Part shown: piece after piece, positions 34,342 to 45,778 of the stretch
Layout of the letters: every line of letters starts with the position of its first letter
How positions within the stretch are numbered: position 1 is the stretch's first letter
DNA from: Betaproteobacteria bacterium
GTDB taxonomy: Bacteria > Pseudomonadota > Gammaproteobacteria > Burkholderiales > SG8-39
Length of the DNA stretch: 64,000 nucleotides
Assembly: GCA_947482825.1 (NCBI GenBank)
Contig: CANKMT010000010.1
Span: 1-64,000, forward strand
Direction: 5' to 3'
Notes under the pieces: model-generated
The model's input: the letters and a program-made list of their open reading frames with translations, nothing else
The model's database searches: none
What the model was told of the DNA's origin: nothing
Translations under genes and position numbers: made by a program

Positions 34342-34457
34342 TACTTATCACGCCGTGTTTGCTGCATGGCACAATTTATTTACAAATGTGCTACACTTCA
34401 TTCCGAAACAGGTACTTATAATTTACCATCCGCTCTTTCCCCGGTTCCGCCTACCCG

Positions 34458-35372
34458 ATGATTCGCCAACGCACCCTGAAATCGCTGACCCGCGCCACCG
34501 GCGTTGGCCTGCATACAGGAAAGAAGATCCGCATGGTGCTGCGGCCCGCGCAGCCGGACACGGGCATCGTTTTCCGCAGGATCGACCTCGAGCCGGTCGC
34601 GGACCTGCGAGCCAACGCCGAATCCGTCGGCGAAACCCGATTGTCGTCCTGCCTGGTCAAGGGTGAAGCACGGGTCTATACCGTAGAACACCTGATGTCG
34701 GCGCTTTCGGGACTGGGCATCGACAACGTTTTCATCGACCTCGACGGCCCCGAAGTCCCGATCATGGACGGCAGCGCCGCGCCGTTTGCCTTCCTGATCC
34801 AGGCCGCCGGCATCGAAGAGCAGGCCGCCCCCAAGCGGTTCGTCCGCATCAAGAAGCGCGTCGAAGTCGCCGACGGCGACAAGTGGGCGCGGCTCGAGCC
34901 GTACGACGGTTACAAACTTTCGTTCTCGATCGTGTTCAACCATCCCGTGATCGAGAAGAGCAACCAGTCGGTCACCGTCGATTTCGCCGAGACCTCCTAC
35001 CTCAAGGAAATCGCTCGGGCACGCACTTTCGGGTTCATGCAGGACGTCGAGCAACTGCGCGAGGACGGGCTTGCGCTCGGCGGCGGCCTGGATAACGCGG
35101 TGGTGCTCGACGAGTACCGGGTCCTGAATTCCGAAGGCCTGCGATTCAGCGACGAATTCATCCGCCACAAGGTCCTCGATGCGATCGGTGACCTTTACCT
35201 CATGGGCAACCCGATCCTGGGCGCGTTCAGCGCCCATAAGTCGGGCCACGCGCTCAACAATCGCCTGCTGCGCGAATTGATCCTGCGGCCGGACGCCTGG
35301 GAGAAAGTGAGCTTCGAGCGCGCCGAGGACGCGCCTGCCGGCGTGCTCGGCCTGGCCGCCCAAGGCGCCTGA
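34458..35372 (+). CDS. lpxC: UDP-3-O-acyl-N-acetylglucosamine deacetylase
   Basis: [43 protein letters not shown]. Confidence 0.97.
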   Translation: MIRQRTLKSLTRATGVGLHTGKKIRMVLRPAQPDTGIVFRRIDLEPVADLRANAESVGETRLSSCLVKGEARVYTVEHLMSALSGLGIDNVFIDLDGPEVPIMDGSAAPFAFLIQAAGIEEQAAPKRFVRIKKRVEVADGDKWARLEPYDGYKLSFSIVFNHPVIEKSNQSVTVDFAETSYLKEIARARTFGFMQDVEQLREDGLALGGGLDNAVVLDEYRVLNSEGLRFSDEFIRHKVLDAIGDLYLMGNPILGAFSAHKSGHALNNRLLRELILRPDAWEKVSFERAEDAPAGVLGLAAQGA

Positions 35373-35386
35373 GGCAGGGCGGGCGG

Positions 35387-35572
35387 ATGCTCGTCCTGCG
35401 CGTCGTAGCCCTCCTGGCGGCGATCGCGGTCGGTGCGGCCCTGCTCGCCTGGGCCTTCACCGGCGATCGAAAATATCTTCGCTTCGCCTGGCGAGTGTTT
35501 CAAGTCGCGCTGGTCGCGATCCTGGGCTTCCTTGGCTTGCTGTTTTTCGAGCGCCTGGCCGTCATGATTTGA
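35387..35572 (+). CDS. Small two-TM membrane protein
   Basis: 61 aa, two hydrophobic helices, GGGCGG upstream; overlaps dciA tail-to-tail by 11 bp. Confidence 0.6.
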   Translation: MLVLRVVALLAAIAVGAALLAWAFTGDRKYLRFAWRVFQVALVAILGFLGLLFFERLAVMI

Positions 35573-36002
35573 GGCATCCATGGCGTTCGAGTAAGGTTTT
35601 CAAGGCCTTACGAAATGCCGATTCGGGTATGCGCCCGTAAAGCGCGACAAGTTCCTGTAAGGATTTGTGGGTAAGCTGCGCTTGCTTGGGAACCGGTTCG
35701 AACGGCTCGTAGGCGGCAGGTTGCACCCTCACGGAAACTGAATTAACCTGCGTCCGCTGTTTCGAGATGTATCCCCCCAGGCTTTCCGACAAGAGCTTCA
35801 GTTTGGCTGCGGTCGGGCCGTTGGCAGCGAGCAGGGAGAGCTTGCCGTCCTTGAAGTTGGCCACGTGCGCCAAGGGAGCCAGTTCCGGGGGCAGGAATTC
35901 TTTCAGGAGCTTCGACAAGGCCTCGATTTCTTTCGCTTTCTCGATCACGGGACGGAAATCCCCCTGTGCGGCCAGAAAACGGTTGATCTTCAGGGCGGTC
36001 AT
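35562..36002 (-). CDS. dciA: DciA-like (DUF721) replicative helicase loader candidate
   Basis: 146 aa; LSKLLKEFLPPELAPLAHVANFKDGKLSLLAANGPTAAKLKLLS; neighbourhood of lpxC/secA typical of DUF721. Confidence 0.75.
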   Translation of the reverse strand: MTALKINRFLAAQGDFRPVIEKAKEIEALSKLLKEFLPPELAPLAHVANFKDGKLSLLAANGPTAAKLKLLSESLGGYISKQRTQVNSVSVRVQPAAYEPFEPVPKQAQLTHKSLQELVALYGRIPESAFRKALKTLLERHGCLKS

Positions 36003-36028
36003 CGGGAAGTCATCGGGAAGTCATCGGG
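35999..36028 (-). repeat. 11-bp tandem repeat spanning the dciA start codon
   Basis: tcatcgggaag x2 plus tcatcggg on the + strand; each unit places an ATG on the minus strand (36024, 36013, 36002). Confidence 0.9.
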
Positions 36029-36060
36029 TCGTTTCGGATCGTTGCGTGGAGGTGCTGTAG

Positions 36061-37008
36061 TTGCAGATCATTGTAATCTCGGACCGATTGGCGAAAGCGA
36101 GGACCGTCACCCTCACGACGCGCCACCTGCTGGTGTCCGGCCTCCTGGGTGTGGTCATGCTCATCGGCCTCACGATCGGCTTGTACGCCCTGACGATCCG
36201 GATCGCGGGCGAGGTCAGAATCCCCTATCTCCAGGAGGTCATCGCCGCCTCCCAGCAAGGCGAAACCCTGAAGGCGCGCGAATTCGTGCAGCAGAACATC
36301 AACGCGATGGCCGTCAAGCTTGGCGAGATCCAGGCCCAACTCACGCGCCTGGATGCGCTTGGCGAAAGACTCTCGACGATTGCCGGCATCAAGCCCCAGG
36401 AATTCCGCCTCAACGAGGCCCCCGGCCTGGGCGGACCGCAATCCTCCGTGTTCCCGCCGCAGAACCTGTCGATGCAGGAGTTCAGCCGCAAGCTCGACCT
36501 GCTTTCGCTCCAGATGGAGAATCGCACCGACCTGCTCGGCGTGCTCGAAGCGCAGATGTTCGAGCAGGCCGTCAAGAAAAAGCTGCTCCCCACCATCCTG
36601 CCGGTCAGCGGCGTTTACACCTATAACGCTTCGAGCTTCGGCGTGCGCATCGACCCTTTCACCGGCCAGCAGACGATGCATGAAGGGATCGATTTTCTGG
36701 CCGATACGGGCACCGCGATCGTGGCCGCCGCAGGCGGTGTCGTGCAGTTCGCCGGCTATCACCCGCAATACGGGAACATGATCGAAATCGACCACGGGAA
36801 CGACCTGGTCACGCGCTATGCGCATGCCTCGAAAGTCTTCGTGAAGGAAGGCGGCCTCGTGAAGCGCGGGCGCAAGATCGCGGAGGTGGGCTCAACAGGC
36901 CGGTCGACCGGTTCGCACCTGCATTTCGAAGTCCGGTTCAAGGGTGCGGCTCAGAACCCGGCACGCTTCCTTTTCGCAGCGAACCCGCAGCCCATCGCAC
37001 GCCGGTAG
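36061..37008 (+). CDS. M23 family metallopeptidase
   Basis: MHEGIDFLADTGTAIVAAAGGVV; GSTGRSTGSHLHFEV (HxH). TTG start preceded by GGAGGT. Confidence 0.93.
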   Translation: MQIIVISDRLAKARTVTLTTRHLLVSGLLGVVMLIGLTIGLYALTIRIAGEVRIPYLQEVIAASQQGETLKAREFVQQNINAMAVKLGEIQAQLTRLDALGERLSTIAGIKPQEFRLNEAPGLGGPQSSVFPPQNLSMQEFSRKLDLLSLQMENRTDLLGVLEAQMFEQAVKKKLLPTILPVSGVYTYNASSFGVRIDPFTGQQTMHEGIDFLADTGTAIVAAAGGVVQFAGYHPQYGNMIEIDHGNDLVTRYAHASKVFVKEGGLVKRGRKIAEVGSTGRSTGSHLHFEVRFKGAAQNPARFLFAANPQPIARR

Positions 37009-37168
37009 GCAGGCTCGGGGCAAAAAACCGCGATTGCCCGTGATCCCGGCCGGGCACATTCCGCCCCTCGGGGCGCCCGAGGGCGCATGATAAAATCTCG
37101 ATTCTTTTCGAAACGGCGCCACCTATGCCGTTCCCTGGCGGCGCACGCCGCAGCCTACTCCGGCCAGC

Positions 37169-39922
<2,754 letters not shown>

Positions 39923-39935
39923 GGAAAACCAAACC

Positions 39936-41162
39936 ATGCCCGTAAACCTCCTGCCCCCCAAGCCGGAGCAGTTGTTCCCGGTGGCCGGGGTGGAGCTTGG
40001 CGTCGCGATGGCCGGCGTGCGCAAGGCCGAACGCAAGGACGTCCTGCTCGTGAAGATCGCGCCCGGCGCCGGCGTCGCGGGCGTTTTCACCCAAAACCGG
40101 TTCTGCGCAGCACCAGTGATCCTTGCCAGGAAGCATCTTGCGTCCGGCAAGGCGCCGCGCGCCCTCGTGGTCAACACTGGAAACGCAAACGCGGGCACCG
40201 GCGACGATGGATTGAAGCGCGCCCTTGAAGTCTGCACCGCGGCCGCAGCCGCGATCGGCTGCGCGACGAACGAAGTCCTGCCTTTCTCGACCGGCGTGAT
40301 CATGGAACCGCTGCCTTCCGAGCGGATCGTGGCCGGGCTCCCCGCGGCGAAAGCCGACCTCCGCGCGGACAATTGGGCGAATGCGGCCGAATCGATCATG
40401 ACGACCGACACCGTGGCCAAGGCGGCTTCGCGCAAGGTCGTTGTCGCCGGCCGGACGGTGACGGTCACCGGCATCGCCAAGGGCGCCGGCATGATCCATC
40501 CCGACATGGCTACGATGCTCGGGTTCGTCGCCACCGACGCCGGCCTGCCGCCAGGGCTGTTGCGGGAGATGTTGCAGGAAGTGGCCGATGAGTCTTTCAA
40601 CGCCATCACGGTCGACGGAGATACTTCGACCAATGATTCGTTCATCCTGATCGCCACCGGCGCTTCGGGTGTCCACATCGCGGACAAAGCGGCCGAAGGA
40701 TACGCGGCGGTGCGCGACGCCATCGGCGAGGTCTCCGTCCAGCTTGCGCAGGCGATCATCCGCGACGGGGAAGGCGCGACCAAGTTCATCATTGTGCAGG
40801 TCGAAGGCGGACGCACGCGCGATGAATGCCGCAAAGTCGCGTTCGCGATAGCGCATTCGCCGCTGGTGAAGACTGCGTTCTTCGCGTCGGACCCCAATCT
40901 GGGCCGCATCCTTGCCGCCATCGGCTATGCAGGCGTGGCAGACCTCGACACCTCGAAGGTCGACCTGTATCTCGGCGATATCCTCGTCGCGAGCAAGGGC
41001 GGGCGCAACCCGGCCTACCGCGAAGAAGAGGCCAATGCCGTCATGAAGCAGCCGGAAATCACGGTGCGCGTTGTGCTCGACCGCGGGCCGGCCTCGGCCA
41101 CAGTGTGGACCTGCGATTTTTCGTTCGACTACGTCAAGATCAATGCGGAGTACCGGACCTGA
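39936..41162 (+). CDS. argJ: Bifunctional glutamate N-acetyltransferase/amino-acid acetyltransferase
   Basis: [49 protein letters not shown]. Confidence 0.96.
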   Translation: MPVNLLPPKPEQLFPVAGVELGVAMAGVRKAERKDVLLVKIAPGAGVAGVFTQNRFCAAPVILARKHLASGKAPRALVVNTGNANAGTGDDGLKRALEVCTAAAAAIGCATNEVLPFSTGVIMEPLPSERIVAGLPAAKADLRADNWANAAESIMTTDTVAKAASRKVVVAGRTVTVTGIAKGAGMIHPDMATMLGFVATDAGLPPGLLREMLQEVADESFNAITVDGDTSTNDSFILIATGASGVHIADKAAEGYAAVRDAIGEVSVQLAQAIIRDGEGATKFIIVQVEGGRTRDECRKVAFAIAHSPLVKTAFFASDPNLGRILAAIGYAGVADLDTSKVDLYLGDILVASKGGRNPAYREEEANAVMKQPEITVRVVLDRGPASATVWTCDFSFDYVKINAEYRT

Positions 41163-42070
41163 TGGCCGCGAAACCCGATGTGGCGGACGTGATTGCGCGT
41201 TTCGATTCGTTGCTCCAGCGGATCGAAAGCCTGCTCCCCCCTGCGCCGCCGCCGGTCGACTGGAAGTCCCAGGCGTTCCGCTGGCGCCGGTCCCCAGGAC
41301 TTGTGGCGCGAGGCTGGCTCGACCCGGTGCACCACGTGCACAAGATGCGCCTGGCCGACCTGCAGGGGATCAATGCGCAGATCGCGAAGGTCGAGCAGAA
41401 CACGCGCCAGTTCGTCGCCGGCAAGCCCGCCAACAACGTGCTTCTCACGGGCGCCCGCGGCACCGGCAAGTCCTCGATCATCAAGGCGCTGCTCAACAAG
41501 TACGCGAAGGACGGCCTGCGCCTGATCGAGGTCGATAAGAGCGACCTGGTCGACCTCCCCGCAATTGTCGATGCGATCGACAAACGGCCGGAAAGGTTCA
41601 TGCTGTTCTGCGACGACCTCTCGTTCGAGGAGGCCGAGCCCGGCTACAAGGCGCTCAAGGTCGCGCTCGACGGGTCGATCTCGACGACCTCGGACAACCT
41701 GCTCATCTACGCGACCTCCAACCGGCGCCACCTCATGCCGGAATACATGGAGGAGAATCTCGCCACCAAGTACATCGGCGAGGAGATCCATCCCGGCGAG
41801 ACGGTCGAAGAGAAGATCTCGCTTTCCGAGCGCTTCGGGCTCTGGGTGTCCTTCTACCCGTTCGACCAGGACGAGTACCTTGCGATCGCCGCACACTGGA
41901 TGCGCCATTTCGGCTGCGGCGAGCGGGAGATCGAAGCTGCGCGCGAAGAGGTCCTGCAGTGGGCGCTGCTGCGCGGCTCGCGCAGCGGCCGCATCGCGTT
42001 CCAGTTCGCGCGCGACTGGGCAGGGCGCCACGTCGGCGGCTCCGGCAAGCCGGCAAAATCGCGCAAGTAG
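41162..42070 (+). CDS. ATP-binding protein, DUF815 AAA family
   Basis: Walker A GARGTGKSSIIKALL; FCDDLSFEE; YATSNRRHLMPEYMEEN. ATG at 41162 overlaps the argJ stop. Confidence 0.88.
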   Translation: MAAKPDVADVIARFDSLLQRIESLLPPAPPPVDWKSQAFRWRRSPGLVARGWLDPVHHVHKMRLADLQGINAQIAKVEQNTRQFVAGKPANNVLLTGARGTGKSSIIKALLNKYAKDGLRLIEVDKSDLVDLPAIVDAIDKRPERFMLFCDDLSFEEAEPGYKALKVALDGSISTTSDNLLIYATSNRRHLMPEYMEENLATKYIGEEIHPGETVEEKISLSERFGLWVSFYPFDQDEYLAIAAHWMRHFGCGEREIEAAREEVLQWALLRGSRSGRIAFQFARDWAGRHVGGSGKPAKSRK

Positions 42071-42071
42071 C

Positions 42072-43013
42072 GTGATCGTCGAGGTTGCCGCGGCGGTCAT
42101 TCTGCGCGCCGACGGCGCCTTCCTGCTCGCCAGGCGGCCGCCTGGCAAGGTGTACGCAGGTTGGTGGGAATTCCCAGGCGGCAAGGTCGAAGCGGGCGAG
42201 CCCGCGGAGGCGGCACTCTCCCGCGAGCTGCACGAAGAACTCGGCATCGTAGTCGAACAGGCATGGCCTTGGCTGACGCGCGTGTTCACGTACGAGCACG
42301 CCACGGTGCGGCTGAATTTCTTTCGCGTCACCCGCTGGAGCGGCACTCCCCATCCGAAGGAGGGCCAGGTGCTCGCGTGGCAGCGACTCGATCAAGCGAT
42401 GGTGGAGCCGATGCTGCCGGCAAATGCGCCGATCCTCGCCTCGCTTGCGCTTTCGGCCGAGTACGCGGTCAGCGCGGTGGCTTCGCTTGGCGAAGAAGAA
42501 TTCCTGCGGCGGCTGGCGATCCGACTGCAGGGCGGCCTCAAGCTCGTGCAACTGCGCGAGAAGCAGCTACCGCGCGACAAGCTGTTCGACTTGGCGAAAA
42601 AGGTCTGCGCGCTCGCCCATCGCCACGGCGCGAAAGTGCTCCTCAACGGCGACGCGGCACTTGCCGAGGAAGCCGGCGCCGACGGCGTTCACCTTGGCGC
42701 ACGGCAACTCATGAAGCTCGACTCCCGTCCACGCGCGCCGCTTGTCGGCGCCTCGTGCCATGACGCAACGGAGCTTGCGCGCGCCATGGCGCTTGGGCTC
42801 GACCTCGCGGTGCTTGGGCCGGTGAACCCGACCGGGTCGCATCCCGGGGCGCAGACGCTGGGATGGGAAGGATTCGCGCGGATTGCGCGCCGCGCAGCGC
42901 TGCCGGTCTACGCGATCGGGGGCCTGCGCAAAGAAGACATGGAGGCGGCGTGGCGCGCCGGTGGGCATGGCATCGCGATGATCTCGGGCGCATGGGGCTC
43001 CCGAAATTCATAA
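42072..43013 (+). CDS. Nudix (MutT-like) hydrolase fused to thiamine-phosphate synthase-like domain
   Basis: Nudix box GGKVEAGEPAEAALSRELHEELGI; ThiE-like LVQLREKQLPRDKLFDLA ... DGVHLGARQL ... VYAIGGL. GTG start. Confidence 0.9.
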   Translation: MIVEVAAAVILRADGAFLLARRPPGKVYAGWWEFPGGKVEAGEPAEAALSRELHEELGIVVEQAWPWLTRVFTYEHATVRLNFFRVTRWSGTPHPKEGQVLAWQRLDQAMVEPMLPANAPILASLALSAEYAVSAVASLGEEEFLRRLAIRLQGGLKLVQLREKQLPRDKLFDLAKKVCALAHRHGAKVLLNGDAALAEEAGADGVHLGARQLMKLDSRPRAPLVGASCHDATELARAMALGLDLAVLGPVNPTGSHPGAQTLGWEGFARIARRAALPVYAIGGLRKEDMEAAWRAGGHGIAMISGAWGSRNS

Positions 43014-43020
43014 GGTTCAA

Positions 43021-43079
43021 TTTCCGTAGAATGGCTATTTCATTGGCTCTCAGGTCAATTGACTTTCCATAAACGGAAA
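43021..43079. repeat. Inverted repeat between convergent genes (possible bidirectional terminator)
   Basis: TTTCCGTagaaTGG (43021-43034) versus CCAtaaACGGAAA (43067-43079), in an AT-rich gap. Confidence 0.5.
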
Positions 43080-43086
43080 ATATTTC

Positions 43087-43281
43087 CTAGCTCGGGGTCT
43101 CCGGATTTTGTTCGCCCGGATCGGCCGGCTCGGCCTGCGGGACGCGGTACGCCTCGGTCGCCCACTGCCCCAGGTCGATCATCTTGCAGCGCTCGCCGCA
43201 GAAGGGCCGGTACTTGTTCTCGCTCGACCAGGCCACTTGCATGCCGCAGCGCGGGCAGGGGACTGCGTGGATCGGGGACAT
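43087..43281 (-). CDS. yacG: DNA gyrase inhibitor YacG
   Basis: CPRCGMQVAWSSENKYRPFCGERCKMIDLGQWA zinc motif. Confidence 0.95.
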   Translation of the reverse strand: MSPIHAVPCPRCGMQVAWSSENKYRPFCGERCKMIDLGQWATEAYRVPQAEPADPGEQNPETPS

Positions 43282-43285
43282 GCGC

Positions 43286-44110
43286 CTACAGGTTGCAGAA
43301 GGTCAGCTCGAAGCCGATGTCGCCTCCGGCCGTGCGCGGGCGCGGGTCTTCGCCGCCCTGCATAAGAAACCGGATGTTGAGCACGTACTTGTTCGCGCTC
43401 ATCTCGGGCACGCAGCCCAGCGCCGGGTCCAGGCGCACGCGAAGCATCTGCGCGGTCTTGCCACCGAGCATTTGCTGGTAAGTGCCCTGCGGCGCGACGA
43501 ATTGCGCAGGCTTGCCCGACTCGCGCAGGATACGCAGGATGATGGCCGATCCGTCCCGCAGCGGGTAGAGCGGGCTTGTCCAACCGGCCAGCTGCGCGCC
43601 GCGCTCCTGCGTCGGCTTGTTCAGCCAGTAGTGGTAGGAAGGCAGGTCGAACTGGCATGCGCCGCCTGGGATGCCGGTGCGCTGCTTGATCGACATCAGC
43701 CATTCGTTCTCGCGCAGGTACTGGCCGATGCGGCCGGTCATGCCGAAGAGCGCGGTGGACGCCTGCTCCATGTCGCCAAGCACCTGGTTGAGCGCCTCTT
43801 CGGAGATTTCGGGATTGTTCCGGAAGGCGCGCAGCACCTGCTTCTGCCGCTCGAGTTCCTGGAGCAGGTCCGATTTGAGGTCCGCGCGGCTTGCGACCTC
43901 CATGATCTCGAACAGCGTGAGCAGCGCGACGTGATGGTCCTGCGGATCCGGTTGCAGGATGAAATGGCCCGAGCGCGCGAACAGGTCCTCCAGCCGGAGG
44001 AGCGTACGGATACGTTCGTTGAGCGGGTATTCGTAGGTGATCACGACCGCGCCGTAGTCGATCCGGTCTCGCACCGGATAAAAGCGGAAATTCGCTGAAT
44101 TTTGAGGCAA
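43286..44110 (-). CDS. zapD: Cell division protein ZapD
   Basis: YEYPLNERIRTLLRLEDLF; ACQFDLPSYHYWLNKP; position between yacG and coaE. TTG start uncertain. Confidence 0.92.
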   Translation of the reverse strand: MPQNSANFRFYPVRDRIDYGAVVITYEYPLNERIRTLLRLEDLFARSGHFILQPDPQDHHVALLTLFEIMEVASRADLKSDLLQELERQKQVLRAFRNNPEISEEALNQVLGDMEQASTALFGMTGRIGQYLRENEWLMSIKQRTGIPGGACQFDLPSYHYWLNKPTQERGAQLAGWTSPLYPLRDGSAIILRILRESGKPAQFVAPQGTYQQMLGGKTAQMLRVRLDPALGCVPEMSANKYVLNIRFLMQGGEDPRPRTAGGDIGFELTFCNL

Positions 44111-44146
44111 TTGGCCGGGTGAGGCAATTGCGGGCGCGCTTTCATG

Positions 44147-44761
44147 TCAGCGCCCCTTCCCGGCGAGCGCCAGGTAGCGCGCGTGCAGAGCCTCCACCTG
44201 CGCGCCCAAGGTGGAGATCGGGCCGCTGTTGTCGACCACGTCGTCGGCGGCGGCAAGGCGCGCCGCGCGCGGGGCCTGGGCGGCGATGATGCGCCGCACT
44301 TCGTCCCCGGCCAGGCCGCTGCGCTGCTTTACGCGCTCGACCTGGACGGCCTCCGCGCAATCGACCACGAGCACTCGGTCGACCCGGCTGCGGTAGTCCT
44401 TCGATTCAATCAGCAGAGGCACGACGTGCACGGCATAGGGCGCGGCGCCGGTCGAGGCGGCAATGCGCCTTTCGGACTCGGCCCGGATCAACGGATGGAG
44501 CAGGGCCTCGAGCCGCTTCCTGGCAGCCGGGTCTGCGAACACGAGCCCGCGCACTTTCCTGCGGTCCATGGCGCCATCGGGCGCGATGCAGGCGTCGCCG
44601 AATGCCTCGCGGACTTCCGGGATCGCGGCGCCGCCCGGGCCGGTCAGCTCATGGGCGATCGCGTCGGTGTCCACGATCGCGGCGCCCTGTGCGGCGAGCA
44701 GGTCGGCCACCGCGCTCTTTCCGCTGCCGATCCCGCCGGTCAGTCCGACGATGTAGGGCAT
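44147..44761 (-). CDS. coaE: Dephospho-CoA kinase
   Basis: VGLTGGIGSGKSAVADLLAAQGAAIVDTDAIAHEL. Confidence 0.96.
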   Translation of the reverse strand: MPYIVGLTGGIGSGKSAVADLLAAQGAAIVDTDAIAHELTGPGGAAIPEVREAFGDACIAPDGAMDRRKVRGLVFADPAARKRLEALLHPLIRAESERRIAASTGAAPYAVHVVPLLIESKDYRSRVDRVLVVDCAEAVQVERVKQRSGLAGDEVRRIIAAQAPRAARLAAADDVVDNSGPISTLGAQVEALHARYLALAGKGR

Positions 44762-44805
44762 GGATCCCGGGGCAGGGGCGTGCATCGGCCGGCGCGGGTT
44801 CGTCG

Positions 44806-45768
44806 TCAGGAAAGCAAGGGAAGGTACTTGCGGCTGATCACATCGCCCCAGAAGAGCGCGATGAACCCCGCGGCAGCGAGGTAGGGGCCGAAGGGGATCG
44901 GCTTGTCGCGCCCGTGCTTGGCCAGCACCATGAGGCCGATGCCGACGGCCGCCCCGACCACCGAGGAAAGCAAGATCACCATGGCGAGCGCCTGCCACCC
45001 CAGCCATGCGCAGATGGCGGCCAGCAGCTTGAAATCGCCGTAGCCCATGCCTTCTTTGCCGGTGACGAACTTGAACAGCCAGTAGACGCTCCACAATGTG
45101 AGATATCCCGCCGCCGCGCCTATGACGGCCGATCCCAGAGGAACGAAAGTGCCGGGAATATTCACGAGCAGTCCCGCCCAAAGGAGCGGAAGGGTGATGT
45201 CGTCGGGCAGGAGATGCGTGTCGAAGTCGATTGCGGCCAGTGCAAGCAGGGCCCATGCAAAAACCATCGCGCCAAAGCCGGCAACCGTGAAGCCGAATCG
45301 CGCCGCGGCGTAGCAAGCCGCTGCCCCCGCGGCCATTTCCACCAGCGGGTAGCGAAGCGAGATCGGCGCGCGGCAGGCCGAACACTTCCCGCCCAGCACC
45401 GCATAGGATGCGAGCGGAATGTTTTCCAGCGCCGTGATCTTGTGCCCGCATTTCGGGCATGCAGACCGCGGGACGATCAGGTTGTACTTCTCCGGCTTGG
45501 ACGCACCGCTCTTCGCGCGGCCAGTTGGCTCGGTGGTTCCGGTTTGCGGCTGGGGAGGGGGTACGGGGGAACCGTAGGGTTCCCCTGTGCCGATCGTGGG
45601 TTCCCCTGTTTCGATCGTCATCTCAGCGCACTGGTCGCGCCACTCGCGCTCCATCATCTTCGGCAGCCGATGGATCACGACGTTCAGGAACGAGCCGACG
45701 CACAGGCCGAACGCCAGCGCCACCCAGGGGAAAACGGAAGGCTCGGTCAGCCCTGCCAACGCAGCCAT
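44806..45768 (-). CDS. pilD: Prepilin peptidase / N-methyltransferase
   Basis: GLCVGSFLNVVIHRLPKMMEREW; RSACPKCGHKI...CSACRAPIS; GYGDFKLLAAICAWLGW aspartyl motif. Contains an unusual in-frame GEP/PPP insert. Confidence 0.94.
   Translation of the reverse strand: MAALAGLTEPSVFPWVALAFGLCVGSFLNVVIHRLPKMMEREWRDQCAEMTIETGEPTIGTGEPYGSPVPPPQPQTGTTEPTGRAKSGASKPEKYNLIVPRSACPKCGHKITALENIPLASYAVLGGKCSACRAPISLRYPLVEMAAGAAACYAAARFGFTVAGFGAMVFAWALLALAAIDFDTHLLPDDITLPLLWAGLLVNIPGTFVPLGSAVIGAAAGYLTLWSVYWLFKFVTGKEGMGYGDFKLLAAICAWLGWQALAMVILLSSVVGAAVGIGLMVLAKHGRDKPIPFGPYLAAAGFIALFWGDVISRKYLPLLS
45553..45619 (+). repeat. Dispersed palindromic repeat, copy 1 (inside pilD)
   Basis: gggagggggtacgGGGGAACC-GTAG-GGTTCCCCtgtgccgatcgtg followed by a second ggttcccctgtttcgatcgt. 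Confidence 0.8.
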
Positions 45769-45778
45769 GCCTGCCGCA

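Noticed and set aside
34365-34385. Sigma54-like TGGCAC upstream of lpxC
   Set aside because: The -12 element (TTGC) is missing at the required spacing; a TATAAT at 34417 is the more plausible promoter element.
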